DNA of 11,562 nt. Origin: an uncultured Oscillibacter sp. (GTDB lineage: Bacteria; Bacillota_A; Clostridia; Oscillospirales; Oscillospiraceae). Positions 5,655 through 11,562 of this stretch are shown piece after piece. Position 1 is the first letter of the stretch, and the number at the start of each line of letters is the position of its first letter. Where the stretch lies: positions 1-11,562 of the forward strand of contig CAQVQZ010000052.1 of assembly GCA_948902155.1 (NCBI GenBank). Reading direction: 5' to 3'. The translations under genes and the position numbers were made by a program. The notes below the pieces were generated by a model that saw nothing but the letters and a program-made list of their open reading frames with translations, did not search any database and was not told the DNA's origin.

Positions 5655-8045
5655 TCAGCCCTCCTGGCTCCGGTACAGGAACGTCACGATCTGCGCACGG
5701 GTGCAGGGCGCGCCGGGGCTGAACAGCCCGTCGCCGGTGCCGCCGGTGACGCCCTTTTCCGCGGCCCATTGGACCGCTCCGGCGTAGTACGCGCCGGAGG
5801 GCACGTCCGCGAAGGAAGCGCCGTCCGCCGCAGGAGAACCCGCCGCGCGGTGGAGGAACGCCGCCGTCTGGGCCCGGGTTACGATGGCCTCCGGGGCAAA
5901 GGTCTCCGCCGTGGTGCCGCCGGTGATGCCCTGCTCCACGGCCCAGAGCACGGCGTCGCGGTAATACGCGCCGGAGGCTACGTCCGCGAATCCCGCAGGG
6001 GCGGGCTCGGGGGCCGTCTCCGTTTTCTGGAAGGCGGCGCTGACGCTGACCTTGGAGGCGGGCATTACGAAGGTATAGCGGCCGCTTCCGGCTTCCGTCG
6101 TGGGGACCGCCTTCCCGTCTGCGGCGGTGACGGTCAGGGCGCTCAGGGCATAGCCGTCCTCGGGGACGGCGGTGACGGTCACCGTGTCTCCCTTTTTGGC
6201 GGTCTGGGGCCGGACGGACACCGTTCCGCCGGTGACGCGGGAGGGAGTGGAGACAGCGTAAACGCCGCCGCTGCTGCCGCCCTTGCCGCCGGTGTTGCCG
6301 ACGATGGTCCCGCTGCTGGAGCTGCCGCCGCCGGAACTGCCGGAGCTGCTGGAGGAGGTGACGGAAACCGTCAGGGGAACGCCGCGGGTGGAGCCGGGGA
6401 TGGGGACCCAATCGTCCCCGACCTGCTCCTCTTGCAGCCGGATCACCTTGTGGGTCCCGGCGGACTTGGCGGTGATGCGGATGATATGGCCGTCGTCCTC
6501 TTTGGCCTGGGCGATGGTCACGCCCTCGGCCCGAATGCGGTCGATATCCACAGGCTCGCAGTACCAGCCGGCGGGTTTGCCGTCTTCCGCCATGGACTGG
6601 TACACCAGCAGATACAGCGTCACGTCCTTACTGGCCCCGGTTTTCAGGGAGAGGGTGCTGTGGAGGACGGATTTGTACGCGTCCTTCCAGGGGATACCCC
6701 AGCCGTTGTCCTCTCCGTCCAGAGGGCTGTCGCTGTAGGCCAGGAGCTGCGCCGGTTCCATGAAAAGGCCGGAACCGATTTCATAGGACTCTTCGCCGTC
6801 CGGGCTGGTCACGGTGGCCGTAAACTCCGTGCTGAAGTCGCAGCCGTCTACCGTGATCTTCCAGACGCCGTCCCGGACCTTCTCGACGGCGGCGGGGGAA
6901 TCCGGCAGCTCTTCTTCGCCCTGCTCCGTATACCGGACACAGCGGGTGGAGATGTCAGAGACAGTCCAGCCCTCTTTCAGGGCCCAGGCATCCGGATTCA
7001 CGCACACGTAAAACTCGCCGGACCCGCCGGAGGACAGGGGGGAGCACTGGATACTGCCTGTGAGGATGTTCGCCGTGGAGGCGGCGGGGGCGCTGTAGCA
7101 GCCCAGGTCCGGCAGCTCGATAGATACCCACAGGGACGTGTAGTCCCGGTACGCCACATCGTAGGTCTTTCCCCACTCCGCGCCTTTCGCGGTCAGAGTC
7201 GGACGGTTCCCGTGGCCTTCTGCCTCTCCGTAGAACAGGGGCGATTCGAACACAAGCTCAGACTGGTCCACATCGAAATAATCCCACACGCCGTCCTGGT
7301 AGTCGTAAATCACAAACTTTTCGATCTCGTACTCGTCATAGGGGGTCATGGAAATGCCTCTGCCGTAGTCCCCGTGTTCCTCGCTCCAGCAGACCATCAC
7401 CCGGGGACGGTTGTAGCCCCTGATGTCGTCGTAAGTGTCCTCGTCAATCCAGAGATCGCCAAAGTCGTTGACCATTTCGGCATAGATATGTTTGTGTACG
7501 GTCAGCTCACAGCCCTTGGCGATGGTCAGCTCCCCGCCGTTCATGATGAAAAGGGAGCCGACATCCGCCTGACTCTCCACGGTCACGTCGCCGCTGAGCA
7601 CCGCCAGGCTCATGCCGTCGATGGCTTTGCCCACGTCCTCCGGCAGGGACCCCAGGAGACGGCGGTGGCCGTTATCGTCCATCAGGAACGCCGCCATGCC
7701 GTAGGCGATGCGGTCCCATTGGGACACGCCGTCTTCCTCCTCAAAGGAGAACTTCCCCATGGGCGCGTCGCTGGTCATGACCGCGCCGGGGTCCAGCAGC
7801 AGATTGCCCTCCAGTGTTACGTGGATTTCCTTCTCCCCGGCGTCCAGGGGTTCCCCCTCCGGAATCACGACGCTGCCGGTGATTACAATCCGCCGGACGG
7901 CGTCGTCTTCCAGGGCCGCCTTGAACTCGTCAAGATTTCCGGCCTCCGCCGTGCCGTCCTCCGCAGCCAGCGCCGCCATGGGCAGCGCGCCCAGGACCAG
8001 CGCCAGCGTCAGCAGAACCGCCAGCCATTTTCTCGCTTGTTTCAT
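5655..8045 (-). CDS. Secreted SLH-domain cell-surface protein
   Basis: A 796-residue exported protein. Residues 1-28 are a signal peptide (MKQARKW, hydrophobic stretch, AALAA cleavage region). About 29-560 is a region I do not recognise, starting with short beta-rich stretches (VTLEGNLLLDPGAVM, GDVTVESQADVGSLFIMNGGELTIAKG) that look like a small right-handed beta-helix. A Ser/Gly linker (563-594) follows, then a domain (about 605-673) resembling the divergent InlB B-repeat, a short Pro-rich spacer, and two SLH repeats (685-735 and 745-793; FADV, YY, AVxWA, GITGGT, RAQ). SLH domains bind pyruvylated wall polymer, so the protein is held on the cell surface. Many SLH proteins carry three repeats, but here the gene ends after two. 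The start at 8045 is chosen because GGAGGA sits 6 bases upstream; the ATG at 8066 would put this site inside the coding region. A strong promoter lies upstream. Confidence 0.9.
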   Translation of the reverse strand: MKQARKWLAVLLTLALVLGALPMAALAAEDGTAEAGNLDEFKAALEDDAVRRIVITGSVVIPEGEPLDAGEKEIHVTLEGNLLLDPGAVMTSDAPMGKFSFEEEDGVSQWDRIAYGMAAFLMDDNGHRRLLGSLPEDVGKAIDGMSLAVLSGDVTVESQADVGSLFIMNGGELTIAKGCELTVHKHIYAEMVNDFGDLWIDEDTYDDIRGYNRPRVMVCWSEEHGDYGRGISMTPYDEYEIEKFVIYDYQDGVWDYFDVDQSELVFESPLFYGEAEGHGNRPTLTAKGAEWGKTYDVAYRDYTSLWVSIELPDLGCYSAPAASTANILTGSIQCSPLSSGGSGEFYVCVNPDAWALKEGWTVSDISTRCVRYTEQGEEELPDSPAAVEKVRDGVWKITVDGCDFSTEFTATVTSPDGEESYEIGSGLFMEPAQLLAYSDSPLDGEDNGWGIPWKDAYKSVLHSTLSLKTGASKDVTLYLLVYQSMAEDGKPAGWYCEPVDIDRIRAEGVTIAQAKEDDGHIIRITAKSAGTHKVIRLQEEQVGDDWVPIPGSTRGVPLTVSVTSSSSSGSSGGGSSSSGTIVGNTGGKGGSSGGVYAVSTPSRVTGGTVSVRPQTAKKGDTVTVTAVPEDGYALSALTVTAADGKAVPTTEAGSGRYTFVMPASKVSVSAAFQKTETAPEPAPAGFADVASGAYYRDAVLWAVEQGITGGTTAETFAPEAIVTRAQTAAFLHRAAGSPAADGASFADVPSGAYYAGAVQWAAEKGVTGGTGDGLFSPGAPCTRAQIVTFLYRSQEG

Positions 8046-8104
8046 GCATTTTCCTCCATTTCTCATGTGTGGCCGCTCGCCAATCTCATGTATAGTATTT
8101 AGTT

Positions 8105-8133
8105 ATTATAATGCGGCGCATTGTTTTCGTCAA
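8105..8133 (-). promoter_or_regulatory. Promoter of the SLH protein gene, with palindrome in the spacer
   Basis: On the minus strand, TTGACG (plus-strand 8128-8133), a 17-base spacer and a perfect TATAAT (8105-8110) form a near-consensus promoter about 60 bases before the start codon. A palindrome AATGCG-G-CGCATT (8110-8122) fills most of the spacer and is a good place for a repressor such as the divergent XRE protein. A plus-strand TATAAT at 8107-8112 overlaps this -10 and may serve the XRE gene, though its -35 is poor. Confidence 0.8.
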
Positions 8134-8174
8134 GCCCCACATTGGATAGACTAGGTGCGGGAGGTGATGCGCCG

Positions 8175-8519
8175 TTGCGGGAAAAAAAGGAAATCAACGT
8201 GGAGGTCGGGCGGCGGGTCCGCCGGGCCAGGGAAGCCGCCGGGCTGACCCAGGAGCGGTTCGCCGAGTTGGTGGGCATCTCGCCCCAAAACGTCTCCTGT
8301 GTGGAGCGGGGGCTGGCGGGCGTGTCGCTGACGGTGCTGCGGAGGATGTGTCAGATTCTCTCCGTGCCCAGCGACACGCTGCTGATGGGCGGCGGTTTGG
8401 GGGACAATGACGTGGAGTCCATCGCCGTCCGCCTGCGCCAGCTTCCCCCGGAACAGTTCCAGGTGGTCCGGGAGGTCATCGACCGGGTCCTGGAGCTCAC
8501 GACCCTCTCCGGCAATTGA
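8175..8519 (+). CDS. Small XRE-family helix-turn-helix transcriptional regulator
   Basis: A 114-residue protein whose N-terminal half (about 8-65) is a classic XRE/Cro-C1 domain: VGRRVRRAREAAGLTQERFAE, then LVGISPQNVSCVERGL and LTVLRRMCQILSVPSDTLL. The C-terminal 40 residues (LPPEQFQVVREVIDRVLEL) form a helix likely used for pairing, as in many SinR-like or phage-like regulators. The start is a TTG placed 6 bases after a very strong GGGAGGTGAT ribosome site; an upstream in-frame TTG at 8121 lacks such a site, and an ATG at 8167 is in another frame. It is divergent from the SLH surface-protein gene and shares its promoter region, so control of that gene, or of itself, is a fair guess. A 206-base palindrome begins two bases after its stop codon. 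Confidence 0.88.
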   Translation: MREKKEINVEVGRRVRRAREAAGLTQERFAELVGISPQNVSCVERGLAGVSLTVLRRMCQILSVPSDTLLMGGGLGDNDVESIAVRLRQLPPEQFQVVREVIDRVLELTTLSGN

Positions 8520-8521
8520 AG

Positions 8522-8727
8522 AAAGGGACCGAAGCTTAGAACCTGTATTCACAACCGTTGAACACTGCCTGGGCGGGTCTTTTCCCGCCAGGACTTCGTC
8601 AATTTCCCTTGAAATCCGTCAGGATTCCTGCGGGAAATTTCCTTGCCTGGCGGGAAAATCCCTCGCCCATCCAGCATTCCCCGGTTATGAATACAGGTTC
8701 TTACTGTAACACAGCTTCGGTCCCTTT
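8522..8727. repeat. 206-bp long palindromic element (MITE-like)
   Basis: Nested inverted repeats centre on about 8624. The ends AAAGGGACCGAAGCT (8522-8536) and 8713-8727 match 15/15; 8538-8557 and 8682-8701 match 19/20; TTTTCCCGCCAGG (8580-8592) and 8646-8658 match 13/13; AATTTCCC (8601-8608) and 8632-8639 match 8/8; the tip is AATCC-GTCA-GGATT (8613-8626). The right arm carries about 10 extra bases (8703-8712). No open frame of note and no clear target duplication are seen. It could be a non-autonomous mobile element, a terminator for both converging genes, or a folded RNA. Confidence 0.8.
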
Positions 8728-8729
8728 TG

Positions 8730-8751
8730 GTGTGCAGGTCTGCACACTTTT
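8730..8751 (+). terminator. Rho-independent terminator-like hairpin
   Basis: GTGTGCA (8730-8736) and TGCACAC (8741-8747) form a perfect 7-bp stem with loop GGTC, followed by TTTT (8748-8751) on the plus strand. It would stop transcription coming from the XRE gene before it enters the converging kinase gene. On the minus strand there is no T-run. Confidence 0.6.
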
Positions 8752-8763
8752 CCTATGAAATTG

Positions 8764-10611
8764 TCACGGGTTCCGCTCCAGGCGGAAGGCGTGGCCGGGA
8801 CAGGCGGATTCCACCGCCTCCATCCGGTCCCCGTCCACCAGGACGGTCTCCAGGGCGGGCAGCTCCGCCAGGAGGGAATAATCCCCAATGGGGACCTCCG
8901 TCAGGTGCAGCCAGCTGAGATGTTCCAGCTCCTTGAGAGGCGTCAGGTCCGCCACCTCGCTCTTCCCCAGCGACAGAGTCAGCAGGCGGCGCATTCCTTC
9001 GACGCCGTCCAGGCGTTCCAGGCCGGAGTAGACGCTGAGGACCTCCAGCCGCTCCAGGCCGGAGAGGGGGGTCAGGTCGGAGCAGGTGATGTTCCCGATT
9101 TTCAGCACCCGGAGGCGGTTCAGGGAGGCGGCGGCGTCCAGCGCCGCTTTCGGCGGCTCCCAGAGGCTGAGGGTCCCCAATCCCGCCTGGACGGTCAGGG
9201 GCGACCAGTCCCCGTCTCTGGGGAGGGTGCGCCCCAGACTCAGCTCCTGGAGGGCGAGGCCGTTTAAGAAGCTCAGGTTTTCCGGGGCGGCGGGGCCGGT
9301 GACCGTGCCGTCCAGGTTCAGCAGCCGCAGGCCGGTGAGGCCGGACAGCGGGCCGCAGTCGGCGACGGGGTTGCCGCCCAGATACAGCGCTTCCAGGCTC
9401 GTCAGCCCCGCCAGGGGAGAGAGGTCGGAAATGCGGTTCTCGCACAGGGCCAGGGTGGCGAGGGGCAGGTCCGCCAGGGGCGACAGGTCCTCGATCTCTT
9501 GGCGGCAGAGGTACAGCTCCCGCAGGTTGGGCATCCGGGACAGCAGGGAGAGGTCGGCAAGATCGCCCCAGGGCGCGTCTCCCTGGTAGTCTTGGCCGAT
9601 GTAACAGGCAATGCGGTAATCGAAGTCCTCTTCCCGGGAGAAGGGAACCGTTCCCACTACTGCCAGCCGTTGGATTTTTTCCAGGTCCCGGTAGGCAATG
9701 GGGCCGGAGGGCCGGTCCAGCTCCGCCCGCACCGCCAGTTCCAGGCTGTGGGAGTCAAAGGAGACGGTCCGCTGCCCGCCGCCTGCGGTCCAGAGCGCCG
9801 CCAGCAGGAGCGCAAGCGCGGCCAGGAGCAGCCAATTCCGCCGCCTGTGCCCGGCCAGGGCCCCGGAGAAGGCGGCGGCGTCCGGATAGCGGTCCTTTGG
9901 GGCGAAGGACACGGCCTTTTTCAGGCACTGCCGCAAATGATGCGGAACGCGGGAGGCGCGGTCCAGGGCGTCCCGGTCGTAAGTTCCCGTCAGGAGCCAG
10001 ATCAGGGTCATGCCCAGGCCGTAGAGGTCTGTCCGGCAGTCCGTCTGGGCGTAGCCGTACTGCTCCGGCGCGGCGGTGGAGCGGGTGCCCAGATGGCGGG
10101 TGTCCCGGTCCTGTTCCGGCTTGTACTGCCGGGCGATGCCGAAGTCGATGAGCCCCACGCCGCCGCCGGGGAGGAGAATGACGTTTTCCGGCTTGACGTC
10201 CCGGTGGATGATGGGCGGGTCCAGGCCGTGGAGGGTCTCCAGCAGGGCGCAGAGCTTCCGGCCGACGTCCGCGCAGCGCTTCGCCCCGCAGCCGCCGGTC
10301 CGCCGGCGGAACTGCTCCAGGGTCTCGCCGGGGAGATAGGAGCGGAGAAGGTAGTCCGTCCCGTCTTCCCGGAAGTAGTCCACGGGGGCGGGAACCGCGC
10401 CGGGCAGCTGCCGGGCCAGGCGGTTCAGAAGCTGAAATTCCTCCGCCAGGTCCTCCGTCCCCTCCAGGGAGAGCTTCAGGACAAAGGGTTCCCCGTCGGC
10501 CCGGCGGCGCATCCGCCAGACGCTCCGCCCCTCCCGGGAGGAGAGGCAGGACTCCGCCTCGTAGGCCAGGGAGAGCCGTTCCGGCAGGCCCTCCAGGGGC
10601 ACGCCGGTCAA
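8764..10611 (-). CDS. Membrane Ser/Thr protein kinase with extracellular leucine-rich repeats
   Basis: A 615-residue protein. The kinase domain (about 16-255) has Lys K46 (FVLK), helix-C glutamates E57/E58, HRDVKPEN (H136, D138, K140, N143), DFG (D157-G159) and APEQYG (181-186), so the core residues for phosphotransfer are present. The usual glycine-rich loop is reduced to LSSREGRSVWRM with one Gly. A single TM segment (259-276) follows, then an outer region of about 340 residues with leucine-rich repeats (about 350-590; units such as LRELYLCRQEIEDLSPL, LATLALCENRISDLSPL, LEALYLGGNPVADCGPL), similar to internalin-type repeats. It probably senses something outside and phosphorylates a cytoplasmic protein. 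The best start is a TTG at 10611 that overlaps the upstream stop (TTGA), with AGGAGG 8 bases before it; a GTG at 10602 is the alternative. The frame stays open to 11040, but that part is antisense-quality sequence inside the upstream gene. Confidence 0.9.
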   Translation of the reverse strand: MTGVPLEGLPERLSLAYEAESCLSSREGRSVWRMRRRADGEPFVLKLSLEGTEDLAEEFQLLNRLARQLPGAVPAPVDYFREDGTDYLLRSYLPGETLEQFRRRTGGCGAKRCADVGRKLCALLETLHGLDPPIIHRDVKPENVILLPGGGVGLIDFGIARQYKPEQDRDTRHLGTRSTAAPEQYGYAQTDCRTDLYGLGMTLIWLLTGTYDRDALDRASRVPHHLRQCLKKAVSFAPKDRYPDAAAFSGALAGHRRRNWLLLAALALLLAALWTAGGGQRTVSFDSHSLELAVRAELDRPSGPIAYRDLEKIQRLAVVGTVPFSREEDFDYRIACYIGQDYQGDAPWGDLADLSLLSRMPNLRELYLCRQEIEDLSPLADLPLATLALCENRISDLSPLAGLTSLEALYLGGNPVADCGPLSGLTGLRLLNLDGTVTGPAAPENLSFLNGLALQELSLGRTLPRDGDWSPLTVQAGLGTLSLWEPPKAALDAAASLNRLRVLKIGNITCSDLTPLSGLERLEVLSVYSGLERLDGVEGMRRLLTLSLGKSEVADLTPLKELEHLSWLHLTEVPIGDYSLLAELPALETVLVDGDRMEAVESACPGHAFRLERNP

Positions 10612-11018
10612 AACAGGCCCTCCTGGCCCAGGTCCCGGAGGAGGGCGTCCGCCTCTTCCGGGGACAGGCCGTGGTTCAGGGCGTAGAGGGTCCCCGCGTC
10701 CCGGCGGTCCCTGGCGTAGAGGGGCGGGCGGCCCGCGATTTTCAGCAGCCGCTGGGCCTCCGGCTCCGCCAGGCCCAGGGCCAGGGAGAGCAGGAGCAGA
10801 AAGTCTCGGGTGGGGCGGCGGGTGCCGTTGAAGAGCTGGTAGGCATAGCTCCGGTCCAGGCCGCAGCGGACCACCACGTCGCCGACGCTTACGCCCCGCT
10901 CCGCCAGCAGGCTCCGGAGGTATTCCGGCATCGGCGGCAGGCGAAATTCCTCCGCCGACAGGGTCGCGGGAGAATCCGCTTCCCGGATCTCCTGCTCCAG
11001 TTCGCCGGTTGCTTTCAT
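10608..11018 (-). CDS. Small helix-turn-helix protein coupled to the kinase gene
   Basis: A 136-residue protein with a charged N-terminus (1-30) and an XRE-like helix-turn-helix (about 31-95: MPEYLRSLLAERGVSVGDVV, CGLDRSYAYQLFNGTRRPTRDFLLLLSLALGL). A helical tail (96-136) ends in LSPEEADALLRDLGQEGLF. It is soluble with no signal peptide. The ATG at 11018 follows AAAGGAGG by 8 bases, and the longer frame upstream has no ribosome site. Its stop overlaps the TTG start of the kinase gene by three bases, so the two proteins are made together. The close coupling suggests the HTH protein is a partner or substrate of the kinase, an inference only. The HTH fold could also bind protein rather than DNA. 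It is transcribed from a strong promoter 43-71 bases upstream. Confidence 0.87.
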   Translation of the reverse strand: MKATGELEQEIREADSPATLSAEEFRLPPMPEYLRSLLAERGVSVGDVVVRCGLDRSYAYQLFNGTRRPTRDFLLLLSLALGLAEPEAQRLLKIAGRPPLYARDRRDAGTLYALNHGLSPEEADALLRDLGQEGLF

Positions 11019-11060
11019 CCTGAGCGCCTCCTTTCCGCACGAATGCATTTTAACGAGAAC

Positions 11061-11089
11061 ATTATGGCGAAAGGGGGCGAAAATGTCAA
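11061..11089 (-). promoter_or_regulatory. Promoter of the HTH/kinase operon
   Basis: On the minus strand, a perfect TTGACA (plus-strand 11084-11089), a 17-base spacer and CATAAT (11061-11066, 5 of 6) lie 43-71 bases before the HTH start codon. The spacer region holds two GGCGAAA copies (plus strand, 11066-11072 and 11076-11082) that could be regulator contacts. A G-rich run (plus strand, 11091-11117) abuts the -35. Confidence 0.85.
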
Positions 11090-11202
11090 TGGGGGGTGGG
11101 GAGGGTTTTTGGTTGGGAAAATGGTCAGGCTTCGCCAATATTTTCTCTGCCTCTGCAACGGCGTTTTTCGCTTCGCCGCGTCTTGTATGTCTCTTTTTAG
11201 GT

Positions 11203-11320
11203 TCACATGGTGTTCAGAACCGGCTTGAGGCTGTAACGCAGCTGCGTCAGTGTGTATTCGATCCTGGGGGAACCTCCGGGTAGGTAATGCCTTTGTTTCG
11301 ATGATGGTATCCTCCTGCCG
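11203..11320 (-). pseudogene. Decayed C-terminal fragment of an HxlR-family regulator
   Basis: Three consecutive minus-strand frames together spell the end of an HxlR winged-helix domain: EDTIIETKAL (about 11314-11285), then YPEVPP (about 11282-11266), then RIEYTLTQLRYSLKPVLNTM followed by TGA (11265-11203). HxlR proteins typically read like [37 protein letters not shown] at this point. Two small frameshifts (about two extra bases near 11284, one missing base near 11266) break the frame. The usual last 10-20 residues after the final Met are missing, and no N-terminal half was found upstream (11321-11450). The match is from memory of the family. Confidence 0.55.
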
Positions 11321-11453
11321 ATTGCTTTCTAAAATGCGGTGCAATTTGATGTACTAACTATATCTTCTGAAAGGAACATGGGCGCGGGAAAGGTTTTCCT
11401 TGGATTGTTTTTAGAGGGTCAAAACAAATTCTCGATATTTGGGAAAAAAGGAC

Positions 11454-11482
11454 TTGCATTTTAAAAACAAGTGTGCTATGAT
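11454..11482 (+). promoter_or_regulatory. Promoter of the tRNA-Arg gene
   Basis: TTGCAT (11454-11459), a 17-base spacer and TATGAT (11477-11482), with a TGC just before the -10 (extended -10). Transcription would start near 11489. The leader then has a small hairpin CTGTCC-GGAAT-GGACAG (11490-11506) just before the tRNA. Confidence 0.75.
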
Positions 11483-11511
11483 AATGAAGCTGTCCGGAAT
11501 GGACAGGATAT

Positions 11512-11562
11512 GCGCCCTTAGCTCAGCTGGATAGAGCGTCTGGCTACGGACCAGAAGGCCGG
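11512..11562 (+). tRNA. tRNA-Arg (anticodon ACG), 3' part off window
   Basis: The cloverleaf is readable from the 5' end: acceptor GCGCCCT (11512-11518), TA, D stem GCTC/GAGC (11521-11524/11534-11537), anticodon stem TCTGG/CCAGA (11539-11543/11551-11555) with loop CTACGGA holding ACG at 11546-11548, and the start of the variable loop and T arm. The window ends before the T loop and the acceptor partner strand. ACG is the usual arginine anticodon for CGN codons. The gene has its own promoter. Confidence 0.93.

Noticed and set aside
5769..8102. A 777-codon open frame on the plus strand opposite the SLH gene
   Set aside because: It is the antisense of a well-supported gene with signal peptide and SLH repeats. 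It has no recognisable domain and arises from high-GC codon bias.
8558..8758. Short plus-strand frames within the 206-bp palindrome
   Set aside because: They consist of hairpin sequence, have no ribosome site and show no recognisable protein.
10612..11040. N-terminal extension of the kinase frame
   Set aside because: It lies over the HTH gene in another frame, is Pro/Gly/Arg-rich with no domain, and the TTG at 10611 has a good ribosome site.
11106..11202. A possible small gene between the G-rich run and the HxlR remnant
   Set aside because: No frame has both a start with a ribosome site and protein-like sequence; nothing can be supported here.

Overview
The window is GC-rich DNA with AGGAGG-type ribosome sites, lipobox lipoproteins, an SLH-anchored surface protein and YesM/YesN-style two-component genes. 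That mix points to a low-oxygen gut-type Firmicute, most likely a high-GC member of the Oscillospiraceae. This assignment is an inference from gene style, not a database match.

Region 1 (1-4265, all minus strand) reads right to left. A lipoprotein substrate-binding protein (3249-4265), a YesM-type histidine kinase (1567-3252) and an AraC-type response regulator (827-1573) overlap one another by 4 and 7 bases and end at a strong terminator (771-808). Beyond it, a second binding lipoprotein (1-652, cut by the window edge) begins under a weak promoter with direct repeats where the -35 box should be. The order lipoprotein-kinase-regulator resembles HptA-HptS-HptR of Staphylococcus aureus, where an iron-ABC-like lipoprotein helps sense hexose phosphate. 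A simple reading is that the trio senses a ligand and switches on the ABC transporter whose binding protein lies at the left edge.

Region 2 (4266-5654) has a divergent promoter, a ROK sugar kinase on the plus strand (4436-5341) and a 313-base gene-free stretch. That stretch holds a cluster of inverted repeats (5391-5506) and a 73-base multi-stem hairpin (5506-5578), probably terminators for the two converging genes.

Region 3 (5655-8763) has a large secreted SLH-domain protein on the minus strand and, divergently, a small XRE regulator. They share a compact promoter region with overlapping -10 boxes and a palindrome. The XRE gene is followed two bases after its stop by a 206-base near-perfect palindrome that looks like a MITE, then by a plain terminator.

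Region 4 (8764-11089, minus strand) is a two-gene operon. It encodes a 136-residue helix-turn-helix protein and, through a TTGA stop/start overlap, a membrane Ser/Thr kinase with an extracellular leucine-rich-repeat domain. It has a near-consensus promoter bordered by a G-rich tract. This coupled HTH/kinase-LRR pair is the most interesting possible signalling system here.

Region 5 (11090-11562) is mostly non-coding. It contains the frame-broken tail of an HxlR-family regulator and, at the right edge, a tRNA-Arg(ACG) with its own promoter, cut by the window end.
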